Source of the DNA: Dicyema japonicum
Lineage: Eukaryota > Dicyemida > Rhombozoa > Dicyemidae
Reading direction: 5' to 3'
DNA: 64,000 nucleotides
Assembly: GCA_011109175.1 (NCBI GenBank)
Contig: RDEW01000034.1
Coordinates: 579,556 to 643,555 of the forward strand
The notes under the pieces are model-generated. The model did not search any database. It saw only the letters and a program-made list of their open reading frames with translations, and was not told the DNA's origin. Positions 23,050 through 33,899 of the stretch are shown one piece after another. Numbering within the stretch: the first letter of the stretch is position 1; every line of letters begins with the position of its first letter. The position numbers were made by a program, and so were the translations under genes.

Positions 23050-24550
23050 CTGCATCCAGGAACATACCTCCCATCCTCCGTGAACTTTTTTTCTTATTGT
23101 TTCCCTTCTCGAAGCCTGTTCACGGAGTCAAGCCTATTGCCGTTGGAAGCCTATTCTAAGACCTGCTTCAAAACTTTCGTTCGGGCGTGTCATCGATGAT
23201 CTGTCTTCCGAACTATAACCTGTATAACTCGGAGTGGGCGGCGAGTGAGTCCAACGCCTTCAAGAAGGTTTTGCTTTGGCAGTTGATTAGGTGCCCGTTC
23301 ATATTTTAAGGTTTTCAGTTGTTGGTATATAGAAGATGCTACGATCGGTTGTTAAACCAAGTCGGTTATGAAAATTCTAGAAAAACTTCTTCCCATTCTT
23401 AGCAGTATGGACTCGAGATTAATGCCCATAAATTTGACATTTGTAATCTGGGACTCTTGCAAGATGAATTCTTTAAATAACGATGCTGGATTATGTCTTT
23501 TCTCCCCAATGTCGCTACTACCGATGTGGGACATATTATGATATCAGGTTCACTCATCTCCACCTGGGATTATCCCTCATATTTTTAGTAAGAAACTATA
23601 GGAGATTATTGGAGCCACCGTTAAACTACACGAGTTTGATCCACAAGCTGCGTTTTTTCTCTTAAAAAATTATATTTTTTTTCAATATTAATGTTTTTGG
23701 GAGGTTCCTCTTTTGCTACATCTTTCCGGAAACCCTGAGAATTTCAACATTCTTATCTCCAAGTCTATTGAAGAAAATGTGTTACAATGGTAAGCCTGGG
23801 GTTAATAATAATACATGCATTCTTACACGTCAGATTTCGGGCATCAGCATAACTTGTGTTGTAGACGTTTCCTTGCCATTCTTCCTTTCCTCTTTATCAA
23901 GCAACATATTTCTTATCGGACTATTCTTCCAGATTCTTGCAAATTCACTTTAGACAAAAATACTGATGGGTTTAATTGCACCGTCAGGCTTGCATTCTGT
24001 CAGTCTTTTTCTCCCACAGCGGTCCTTGGCTGAACGCGTTTCCATCATCTTAGAAAGGTTCCTTTCTGGAATAGAACGCCCTCCTAAATATCCATCAGTT
24101 TCGTGATCGACTTATGCCAACCTACTTCATACGTTGTGGATCTGTTGTGGAATGCAAAGGGCTTCACCCTCTCTTGCCGTCTCAGAAGTTTCCAGTTCCC
24201 GATCATGTAGCCATCAACAGGCTCGATTTCCATCATATATGAAACTGGTGGGCCTGGACATATCCCGGACGGGGTAACTCTTCTTCTCCAGGGGAAATAC
24301 TTGATTTGGGATACCTTCTCCCAGTCGAGACTAATGGTTCTGCGTTGAAAGTTGGGGAGGAAGCTCGGACTTTCGAGAATTTCAGGATAAAAAATACACC
24401 AGATTCCATGTACAACTCGTTGTCGTCGAGACGAGCGGAGTTTTTGGGCCCAAGACTATCTTTTTTCTAAGATTACTTGGGTCAGTGATATATAAAGTGA
24501 GTAATGAGCGATTGTCAGGGGAAATAGCCATTCTATCCTATCAGCTGGAT
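23050..24550 (+). mobile_element. RLE-type family 1 retrotransposon (copy 4)
   Basis: Broken frames in family order: the motif B area (23150-23300), CWYIEDATIGC (the YxDD-like box, about 23320-23345), DPQAAFFLLKNYIFF (23635-23690), LPFLFIKQHISYRTILPDSC (23880-23945), then a decayed RPDGVTL and LIWDT region (24265-24310), VVVETSGVFGPKTIFFLRLL and GSVIYKVSNERLSGEI (24420-24530). It ends near 24550 at an AT-rich tail. Not functional. Confidence 0.65.
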
Positions 24551-24559
24551 TAATTTAAT

Positions 24560-24820
24560 AAATTGTTTTTGTTAAAAAAATTATACTGTTATGTAATTCA
24601 AATCATTTGAGATACTTAACCAATATTGATTGTCTTACTAAACTTAATAATGAGTATAAAGTAACATTCCTAGTCTAACCAATCATACGCTATATTTACT
24701 AAAGTAAATTATTATAAATAATCACAGGTTAACACTCCCATCACACATTATTCTTTGTACAATTCGTAGTAATGTTGCAATTTGATCATCGTACAATATT
24801 CGCATAATGGATAGGTAACC
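24560..24820. other. AT-rich spacer, nothing recognised
   Basis: No conserved motif on either strand, apart from weak open stretches leading into the SET-like fragment. Confidence 0.4.
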
Positions 24821-24830
24821 TTTATTAAAG

Positions 24831-25058
24831 GTGCCCATTCTTGGTGTGATTTGTCAGTCTCCAATGAATCATCTTTTTTTACATTATTCTTGCAAGTACA
24901 CCTATCACTCATTTAAAATAACGCCAAATCTATTCATTAATGATGGAATGATCGCCGTAAAATCAATGAGGAAGTTAAAATACAATCAGGAAGTTGTGTT
25001 CTCAATTATATTTAAAATGAATGAATACACTTTTTTGCTTACTAATATATTTTATTGA
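24831..25058 (+). other. possible SET-domain (SMYD-like) fragment
   Basis: An open stretch contains SPMNH, then a Cys, then FINDGMIAVKSMRKLKYNQE and VVFSII. SMYD-type methyltransferases end their SET domain with a similar order: a LMNHSC motif, then LxAxRxIxxGEE(V/I) and a Ser-Tyr. The NHSC block is disturbed, because FLHYS sits where a micro-intron could be. No other SET motifs were found upstream, so this may be an old fragment or chance likeness. Confidence 0.25.
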
Positions 25059-25652
25059 ACTTGTTGTATTCATATTTTGTTTTATAAATTATATATAGTT
25101 GAGTGCATGATGTAGACTAGGAAGTATTCAAATTAAACTACTATTTTTAGATTTTATGCTAATAATTTCACAATTTGATGGAATTTTAATTTTTAGAGTT
25201 TGGACGGACAAATCCGGACCTGCACATCTGACACATGCTTTTTTAGAACTTGTGGTTTATAACTGGCATGTCAAACACACACAAAAGATTTTTATACTGT
25301 CGACGACATTGGGGCTGACCATGTCTGAGACCACCAGAGAAAAGCAGTGGATATCTGTTAATTGCGTTAAATTGGCAGGCTGTGGTTAAGAGCGTTCTAC
25401 CTGGTCAGAAGACGTTCATAAGCTTAGACTATACACTCGCCTTTATATACGAACGTTCACATAACAACGATACTCTTGAGTGCTTCCACTTGTTTGTTGG
25501 AGCACTGGGCGCTTACGTCCATAACATGAAACTGAAATTGTTTCCCGACATTTGAAATTTAAACAAATTTTAAAACAATAATAAATTGTATCTTGTAGAA
25601 TCGTGCCGGTTATTATATTGTCTTTATAAAGCACTTGACTGACCCCATTTAG

Positions 25653-25870
25653 AATGACATCTTCAAATAAGAAGAAAAGGAAACTTAAAGAAAGACAGTT
25701 ATTTCAAGAAAAATGTGAACTACAGTACTTTTGAACAATGGTTAATGCAAAGATATTGTTTAGATTGCAATAACAGCATCGCCACAACATAAGAGTACAA
25801 CTTAAAAATACCTTATTTCCCAATACTTCGTCCAGAAGTTCCCAATACTAAACTTTGAATGGCATTGATC
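25653..25870 (+). mobile_element. hAT transposase N-terminal (ZBED/GTF2IRD2-like) fragment
   Basis: Starting at ATG 25653, shifted frames read NKKKRKLKERQLFQEKCELQ, then TMVNAKILFRLQ and IATT...YNLK. This is the pattern of the N-terminal block of ZBED/SCAND3/GTF2IRD2-like hAT proteins (F-Q-E-x-W ... Y-F ... CL-C-x-x-x-I). The cysteines are mostly lost. Only the N terminus is present. Confidence 0.4.
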
Positions 25871-26519
25871 CAGACACCACTTTCAGGACATGCTCCGGTC
25901 AACATTTTGTTTGAGGACTCAACATCTTTTCGAAAGATTTCCGTGAAACAAAATCATCCTGAAATTGAGATAGTACAAACCCAGATCTTCCGTAGGTAGG
26001 TGACGTTAACGTCAGAGATAGATGGTAGAATAGTTCTCAGCAAGGACTGGGAGAACTACTAAATTTAACAGGTGTTGTAGCCCATTCCCGAGAAGCACAA
26101 GGAAAAGTCAATTCTTTATCTAATTAACTGTGTAATTAACTGAGATAAAATAATAATTTTACTTAATTATGAATCACACAATAGAGAAGTCTCAATATGT
26201 ACAAAACTTTATGATATTTCAGATTTTAAAAGTCAGAGAATTCGAATTTAACAAAAACTTATTTTTAAATTCGAACATTGAACGAGAAACATCAATCTTT
26301 TCTTAGGTTATGAGCGTGCGATCAATTACCGATTGCAAACTCCGTACACTAATAGACCACTTGGGAATCCTGTATTCTTCAGATTGAAGATCGCCTGTGT
26401 ATATGAAACCTACAATTCCTCAACGACTTATTAATTCATCCAGCAATGACCTAATCGCAACAGGAATCTAAGATATATTGTTTCTACTGTTTTCAAAAGG
26501 GCAAATATTCCGCTAATCA

Positions 26520-26760
26520 ATAAATTATTCAATTATTCGTGGAGATTTGGACATATTCCTTTGGAAGATCCCAAAGAAAGGAAAGTCTATATCAAATGTA
26601 GAAAATTATAGATTAATTAGTCTTATCTGCAATATGTCATAGAATATGAAAAGAATAGTCTTTAATAAATTATTTTGAAGATATTCAATTTCTTTCGGAT
26701 CACCAATTTCGTCAAAATAGAGGAACTGGAAATTGAGATCCTAATGAGCGCTGCTGGCTA
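26520..26760 (+). mobile_element. LINE reverse-transcriptase finger fragment
   Basis: An open frame reads GDLDIFLWKIPKKGKSISNV then ENYRLISLICNMS and RIVFNKLF, the P-x-KKG...NYRPISL...K-x-xE-R motif of jockey-like reverse transcriptases. Nothing of the palm remains. From 25870 to 26520 I see no gene. Confidence 0.5.
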
Positions 26761-27140
26761 TTTCAGTAAATTTGGCTCACCATCCTGATGGGAAATAGCC
26801 ACGAAGTAAGGGTTCCCGCTGTATGACCTTTCTGTATAGTTTAGTTATATTATTTTGATGTTATGTAGTAGTTTTTACATAAATTTCTACTCTCCCATTC
26901 AAGTCTTTCTAAGGACTTTTTAAACCGCATTTCATATTTAGGACAATTTCTTATGGCGACTAAAATCTCAAAAATGGCATTTCATGGCATCTAAAAATGG
27001 AAATTTACATACGGACAGAATAAATTTATTATTATAAAACATAATTAAATAAATTTTAACATAATATTTTAGAAAATTTCCTTCTCGAGAATTTTTTCAG
27101 CGTTTCAATAGCTCACTCAATACTGCACGAAGTTGCGGTA

Positions 27141-27145
27141 TATTT
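27141..27145. repeat. target-site duplication, left copy (TATTT)
   Basis: Directly precedes the left terminal repeat; identical to 32532-32536. Confidence 0.75.
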
Positions 27146-27309
27146 TGTCACATGGGCAACCTGTTTTTTACGGGTTTCCATGGAAACCAGAATATACTAC
27201 ATAATATGACTTTCTTGTAACTTTTATAAGAACAACATTTAACTAATTCATTAATTCTAAATAAAAAATTAATTCAAACTGTATTTATTAAATGGCTAAC
27301 CTGATTTCT

Positions 27310-29090
27310 TTTAATTTTAACAGCATGGCTTTAGTCAGGAGACTGAACAAGACACTTCGCCAAGAAGAACTTCTTCGCGAAATCAATGAAGTATCCAAAC
27401 TAAAGATAATTCACAAATGTATATGGCCGCTCGTTTACTACGCCACACAAACCGGAAGGAACGAATAATCATCAAAGACAAAAATGGCAAGACATTACTG
27501 AATACTGAAGAGCAAGCGGAGGTAATTGCAACATATTTTGAGAAACTTTTTAATGTGACTACAGCAATCCCCCATTCAAAGGAAAGCCTAGACCCTTAAA
27601 AGAACCAATTTCAATTTTGGAAGTAAAAACAGCATGTCAAAAACTAAAAAATAACAGAAGCCCTGGACCAGATACGATAAACCCAGAATTACTGAAATAC
27701 GGGCCTGACCCCCTTTTTGAAAAAATCGCAACACTACTAAATGATATGTTTTCAACTAACTCAACCTTGCCCTGGGAACGGAATTACTAATACCTATACA
27801 AAAACCCAATAAACCCAAAGGACCGGTTGAAAACTTACGACCTATTATATTATCAAATTCGCTACGGAAAGTCTTAACTAACATTGTATTGGAACGAATA
27901 CACGGACCCGCCTATGAATACCTACCAGAAAGTCAAAGTGAGTTCAGAGAAGGAAGATCAACAGCTGATGCAGTCTGGAGTCACAGATAGAGATGAGCAA
28001 CACATCAAAGATATTTCAATGCTATCCACATTCTGGGAATAGATCTATCAAAAGCCTTTGACTCGGTTAACAGGAAAAAATTGATGACAGTGCTGGAAGG
28101 GTTTTTGACGAATCGAGTCTAAGAATGATTCAAATCCTTCTATCTAACACAGAGCTCCTTGTGAGAGTTGGAAAAACCTACTCAAGAAAAATTGAAAAAA
28201 CACAGGCACTCCTCAAGGAGACTCCCTTTACAATATACTTGGAGGCCGCTATGAGGGAACTGAGACCATTATATCAAGGAAAAATAGAAGAAGTGATTTA
28301 TGCTGATGATGTCGACCTAATTTCTGAAGACAAAGAACTCCTGGAGCATGTAGTAGAAAAAGCACCAGATATACTTGAGAAATGGTTTCTCATCGTGAAC
28401 AGGGAAAAACAGAACGGACAGAAATAAGAAGAATGAACAACTCACTCGAAGAAAAATGGAGACACAAAGAAACTTGGCTCACTACTAGGAGATAGCGAAG
28501 ACATCATACGGAGAAAAACATTGGCAAATGCGGCATTACAAAGGCTTAAAAATCTTTGGCTAAAACGGAAAGGATATAACATAAAACAAAGGATTATGTT
28601 ATACGACACTTTCATCAAACCAATTCTACTATACAACTCTGGGACCTGGGCCACCTCTAAAGAGGAATTGGAGAGGCTAGACTCATTTCACAGGAATCAT
28701 CTAAGAAACATAACTGGAATGTCCTGGCCATCCAAGATCTCGCGGAATGGACTGTACAATAAGTGTGACTGTATACCATTAAGCCACGAGATCATTAGCT
28801 CTCGTTGGAGACTTTTTGGACACGTCCTGAGGTTGGACCCGATATCCCCTCCGAACATCGCAATGGAAGATTACTACTCCAATGTAAAACGCTTTCGTGG
28901 AAGACCGTTCTACAAAACGATCTGAAAGCCGTGAAGAAAACATTGGCATCTGGTGACGATCTGGACTCACTGAGGGACCTAGCAAAGAACAGAAGAGCTT
29001 GGAGCAACCTAACTAATTCTCTTATATTTTTTGCTGCACATGCGGGGCTATAAATATTATGGCTCTCGTGAAAGTGATAATAATGGCTTT
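27310..29090 (+). mobile_element. RTE-like LINE, 5'-truncated, inserted in the Ginger-like element
   Basis: Same family as 10815-13252. Shifted frames read MYMAARLLRHTNRK (27417), KNNRSPGPD, INPELLKYGPD (27640-27710), RPIILSNSLRKVLTNIVLER (27838-27898), EGRSTADAVWSH (27950-27986), GIDLSKAFDSVNRKKLM (28037-28085), a YADDVDLISEDKEL box (28299-28335) and a thumb with LWLKRKGYNIKQRIMLYDTF and IKPILLYNSGTWATS (28521-28660). No endonuclease domain is present. The 3' end (about 29036-29072, CACATGCGGGGCTATAAA... GGCTCTCGTGAAA) is nearly the same as the SINE tail at 40593-40634. Confidence 0.85.
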
Positions 29091-29099
29091 AGTGATTTT

Positions 29100-32000
29100 G
29101 TATGTATCAATTTAGGGGTTATATCAGAGATCTTATCTAATGTGACAAAAAAACAGATATTGTGTCGAATCGATCTTGAAGATGTAAGTACTCAAATGAA
29201 ACGGAGAATACGAGAAAAGGCCTCACATTTTTCGCCTAGAAACGATAAGTTTAATTCTAATTTAATTTAGATTTTTCTTGAAAGGAAACTCAGAAAAATT
29301 GGTTATTCCTCTGGAATGTGAGTCGAGATGGAAACCCATGCCAGATCCCTCCATCTGATCTCACACGGAGCGATCAATAAAATCGAATTTCTTTGCCGTC
29401 GGAACTATTTTATAGTAAAGAGTTCCGTAATAAGAAAAGTTAAAAATGATTGTGAGGTTTGTAAGTTTTCGCTTCCTCTTAAGGTTATCTTTTTCAAATA
29501 ACTGCTTAGATTGTTGACGAGAACAATCATGTTTTTACGTCTGCATCAAAATGAGCGTTTTCAGATTAATCTAATCGATCTGAAAAAATTAAAGGTGTCA
29601 ACAAAGGATATAAATGGATCCTATGCGTAATTGATGTATATAGTCGGTAATAAAATTATCTATTACCACGTCACAGTGGTGACACGTTTATATGGGACAA
29701 AAAAGGGTATTTTTAAAAAATCGTCCCATATAATTATTTGTCCCATATAATATTTTAATTTTTTTAATCAACAAATTTATTTCAAATATAATCTATCATC
29801 ACTTTTTCTTTTATTAATTGAAACTTTATTTAATTTGGATTCAAACCTCATCAAATGAACACATAGATCACTATCGTATTCATGCACCAAATTTTTAAAA
29901 GATCCAAGTCTAATTCTTATTTCTTTTAAATCTTCATATGAAAACGGTTCATCATTTTGGTCAATTCTTTCTTCAAAGTTATTTCGGGATTGAAAATTAT
30001 TGATTCATTCACATTTTCAGATTCATTTTCCAAAGGTTCATTGAATTCAATATCTTCTAACACCATATTGTCAGGATTTACTTCTTTATAGTACAAACCA
30101 GCTTTTTTCAACAATTAATAACAGTGTTTTTAGAAATTAACTTTACGGCTTCTTTAATCCAAAATATACTATCAATTTTTAGATTTAAATTTAATTTCTT
30201 CACATTCCCAAATATTAATTAAATTCTGTTGATTGAGCTTTGTATTTACTTTTAATTACTTTAATAATTCCATATCTAAAGGTTGAATTACTGAACTGGT
30301 ATTTGGAGGAATAAAATTAAATTTGATATTACTTGGCTCTTCAGTATTATAACCGCTAAAATTGTCCATTAACAAAAGAATGTGTCGATGTTCTTTAATA
30401 AAATTATTATTCAGTTCATTAATATATAAAAATGTCTTTCGTTAACCAAGCTATTTGCAACATAATATTGTTTGATTTAAGATCATATTGCTTAAAGCAC
30501 CGAGGATTTTTACTTTTACAAATAAATAATGGATTGCAAATTTCTTCATTCATTGAACAACAAAACAATGCTGTAATTTTTTCACTGTCTTTTTTTTATT
30601 GAATTTGATGACATACGAATAGCTGTGTTGCCCTCTCAAATAAATGCATGTTTTATCACAGTTATAAATATTTTCTAAAGAATAACCACGAATTAGACAA
30701 AATGATTCTGCAAATATGAATGCAGATTCATGATCAGCACTTGCAGCTTCTCCAGATAACCGTTTATATTTCATGTTATAATGACATTTGAAGGATGAAA
30801 ACCACTGTTTTCCACGTTTGAATGAATTATCATTATGTTCTTGCGCATATTTAAGTGCGAGTACTTTAATAGAATTGAGAGTCATATTCTGCGATCTTAA
30901 TTTTGAAATGGCCCCAATCAAATACTCGTTCAAAGAACCAAATCTTGGAATATATTTTGTCCGGATTACGTGCCTGTTATCGAAATTTGTATATTTGTCT
31001 AAATTCTTAGCTATTCTTCCCACGACTGTTTTGTTAGTTCCATATCGTTGGGCAATTACTCTATAAGAACTTTTTTGTTCTATGATTTCCTCAGCAATCT
31101 TGTTTTTGGTATTAAAATCAAGTTCATTTCTCTTGTTTGACGTCATAAGGTTAATAACAAAAAATATTGATTTAATTCTTTTTTTAAACAAATAATTTTT
31201 TTACAATTAACAAATGTCAGTTGAGGAAGCCTGCTGCGTGGATTGCGAACGAGTTCCCTCGGAGTATGGCTATTCTAATCTTTTTTGTCTTAGCCATTAA
31301 CCCTTTCTCGTTGATCCCTTTTCTTCTGGCAAGCAATCCTCCGAGTTCTTGCAATTCTTTAAAAATTGTCCCATATATATTAGCAATATATTTAAAATTG
31401 TTAAATAATTTATATAAATTTACTACAAAAATGCAAATATTGACAATTGTTAATAAATTGGTTAAATTGTCCCATTTATACATTTTGTCCCGTCCCATAT
31501 AATTTTTTGTCTTATATAAATGTGTCACCACTGTAGTTTCGCTTTTGAAAGGCCGTTGTTAAACAAGTCGGCAAGTGAAGTATGCCAGAATTTGGAGTCC
31601 CTTTTTTACTTATATGGACCTTGTCAAATTCTACAGTCGGACAACGGGACTGAATTTAAAAATGCCAACATTCGAGTTTTATGTGAGAAATTCAGAATAC
31701 GTCACCATGGAAGACCAAACAATCCTAGATCCCAAGTTTGTATACAAAATAATTTTTAGGGAATAGTAGAACGTTTCAATCAGACGTTGACAATATCAAT
31801 ATCTAAACTTATTGATGGGAATCAAAATGAATGTGTGTCTATTTTAGAATATGCAGTTTATTGCTATACAATACGACAATGCACTCTTTTTCAAATACGA
31901 CGCCATTCAAACGGTATCGCGGAATTTTTGGAACAAATTCCTTACAAAAGATAGAATGCGAAGAAGGTGCTACATTTAAATTTTGTAATTTTAGAATCTG

Positions 32001-32418
32001 TGATAATAGTTAATGACGTTTCAACTATTTGCGAATCGGCTCATCAAATTAATGGCGGTTTTTAATTTATAAATTACAATTTTGTATAATCCTCTAATTT
32101 CGAGATAACACCAATTGTGGGCGACGACCAATACTATCGACGGATGAATAGACGAATGGGTGTACATTTTAGTAAGTACAATTATGCAATTGGAGATCAA
32201 GTTAAAATTTTGGTGTATTTAATTAATGTACGAATCACGAAAAATCATGGAACTAACCCAGCATTGATGCTTGAAAAGTTTGAATCCAAAAATTCTGAAC
32301 TTGCGAAATAGTCTCTATCTTATCTGATTCACGTGTAGAAGTATTTTCGAACGTATTTATTGGTTGAATTTTCTGATGGAAGAATAAGATCGGTCTTAAT
32401 TTCAAGACTTAAAAAATA
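29100..32418 (+). pseudogene. integrase gene of the Ginger-like element (split by a Tigger insertion)
   Basis: Order: zinc-binding domain with SHGAINKIEFLCRRNYFIVK and CEVCKFSLPLK (29370-29500); core start INLIDLKK and GYKWILCVIDVYSR (29565-29646), where the usual first Asp of QIDLID is Asn; then, after the insertion, FAFERPLLNKSASEV, LQSDNGTEFKNANIRVL (second Asp) and HHGRPNNPRSQ (31537-31740). A 24-nt intron follows at 31741-31764, and then GIVERFNQTLTISISKLIDG (the Glu). A C-terminal region reads RRMNRRMGVHF, AIGDQVKI and, near the end, VEFSDGRIRSVLISRLKK. Frameshifts occur near 29615 and 31865. The intron holding the Tigger runs 29647-31536. It resembles KRBA2/SCAND3-type integrases. Confidence 0.75.
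29674..31533 (-). mobile_element. Tigger/pogo-type transposon nested in an intron
   Basis: 1860 bp with terminal inverted repeats of about 31 bp. The left starts CAGTGGTGACACGTTTATAT; the right, reversed, starts CAGTGGTGACACATTTATAT. The right end abuts TA; the left end abuts CA, one substitution from a TA duplication. The minus strand encodes a CENP-B-like transposase from 31191: helix-turn-helix AEEIIEQKSSYRVIAQRYGT with NKTVVGRI, a second DNA-binding part (KRGKQWFSSFKCHYNMKYKR, LSGEAAS), NIYNCDKTCIYLRG (catalytic Asp; usual DET is DKT), LLMDNFSGYN (second Asp) and IQPLDMELLK (third). The first 213 codons are open; the rest is broken. Confidence 0.85.
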
Positions 32419-32531
32419 ATTTTTTACTATATTAAATAAATTCTTTGTTAAATTTAGCAATTGCTAGCTTGTTACTATGGAAACACGTAAAAAAAGAGGT
32501 TGCCCATAGGCATCAAGCCACCCATGTGACA

Positions 32532-32536
32532 TATTT
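32532..32536. repeat. target-site duplication, right copy (TATTT)
   Basis: Directly follows the right terminal repeat; identical to 27141-27145. Confidence 0.75.
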
Positions 32537-32930
32537 AGTTAAACTTTAATAAAGATAAATTTTATTTTTAACTACACAAACACTTAACAACTACAAAACT
32601 TTCCTTTCAGTCAAACTGGCCTCTCTGGAATTGAAAACCGATTTACTATGACGATTTGTAAAGAAATTCGCTCAATAAGCCGACTCATTTCTCCAATATC
32701 TTTCTAATTCCTTGCAATAAGCGATCCGATACGGTCAGCAGGGTAAATGATCTGCCTCTAAGATAAACAAACATATTATTCAAAAAGTGGATCCAGCACG
32801 AAAAAGTTAATCAGACACCTTCATGACATTAAGCACACATGTGTCAAACGTAATCATTGCTTCGGCACGAAAACTTAACTTCGTAAATGTGCTCGTCTCA
32901 AAATATAAAAAATCTTCAAATCGATTCTAC
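32537..32930. other. spacer before the tandem array
   Basis: No recognised gene. A short open stretch before 32930 merges into the array sequence at TTTATGTAAATTTATTAGGG, which is where similarity to the other units starts. Gene B, present before every other gene A array copy, is missing here. Confidence 0.5.
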
Positions 32931-33030
32931 ATTTATGTAAATTTATTAGGGAAGTAATAAATGCTTGTTCGCAGAAAAAATTCCAAGAAATTAATAAATC
33001 ATATAAATACTCAATTTCAGTAAAACTCAA

Positions 33031-33854
33031 ATGTTCTGGTTTTTAGTAATTGTGTTAGGAATAATAGAGATTTGTATTACATTTTATAAAAATAGCATTA
33101 CAACAATACACACCATACTCTATGGAAGTGAAATTTGATAATTTCCCAGTAATTTACTTTATTAACAATTAGGAAGACGAGATAAATTTTGTCAAATCGG
33201 TCAATATGTGTCATTAATGTTCAGGCTTTAAGAGAAGTTATGACTATAACCGAAGAGAATATTAATCCTGAACTTAGCATAACAATAAGGTAATACAACA
33301 ATTAATTCTTTTAGTCGTGGTCAAGAAAATTGTGATTACAGAGATAGTATTTTAACGGTAACAGTGCTACAGATGCTGAAGTATAGATAATTTATATTAA
33401 TAGATCTTGACTGGAAAAATATTAAAATGTCTGTTAAAAAATATTTTGCGAGGAAAAGAAGTAATAGACCCTCAATCCCGAGATTTTGATATACTACAGG
33501 ACGAAAGTGGATGGTTAATAATGTAATATTATTTTAGTGCAAGAATATTATCCGATGAACAAGTTATATTCCTTCAAGGGATAAACAAAGCAGATTTTTG
33601 AATAGAATTGTAGGTTAATAAATTATTAATATTAGAACAACCTCTGTTACGACCACCAGTACAACCACTACTCCTATACCTCCTGATGATGATGACATGG
33701 ACACAGATGAGCAAAAGATATCCATGAAGATTCTGAAAAATTAACCACCAAAGATCGCAGTAATATTGGAATAAATTGTATTATTATAATATATTCAGCA
33801 TTCAATATTATTCATTTCCTGAATGCTCTAATTATTATTGGAGTTATCATTTAA
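33031..33854 (+). pseudogene. gene A copy 1
   Basis: First array copy, same eight exons as copy 6. Exon 3 reads EDEINFVKS. Single-base losses are seen in exon 5 (GCTACAGAT instead of GCTACCAGAT), exon 7 (one T fewer in the TTTTTT run) and exon 8 (one A fewer in CAAAAAGAT). It is either decayed or affected by sequencing errors. No gene B precedes it. Confidence 0.7.
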
Positions 33855-33899
33855 TTAGATTATTAATAATTTGATTGGATTGGGTTCTCTAAATAAAAA

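Larger units (their letters stand above)
27146..32531 (+). mobile_element. Ginger-like DNA transposon (gypsy-type integrase, inverted ends, 5-bp target duplication)
   Basis: The left end TGTCACATGGGCAACCTG at 27146 and the right end at 32531 are inverted repeats. The right repeat, read in reverse, starts TGTCACATGGG, has about 18 extra bases, and then rejoins at CAACCT...TTTTTTACG...GTTTCCAT. The 5-bp sequence TATTT flanks both ends (27141-27145 and 32532-32536), as expected for target-site duplication. Between the ends lies an integrase gene interrupted by small introns, plus an inserted RTE-like LINE (27310-29090) and an inserted Tigger (29674-31533). Known Ginger elements combine TIRs starting TGT with gypsy-like integrases. 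The coding part is frameshifted, so it is no longer autonomous. Confidence 0.8.
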
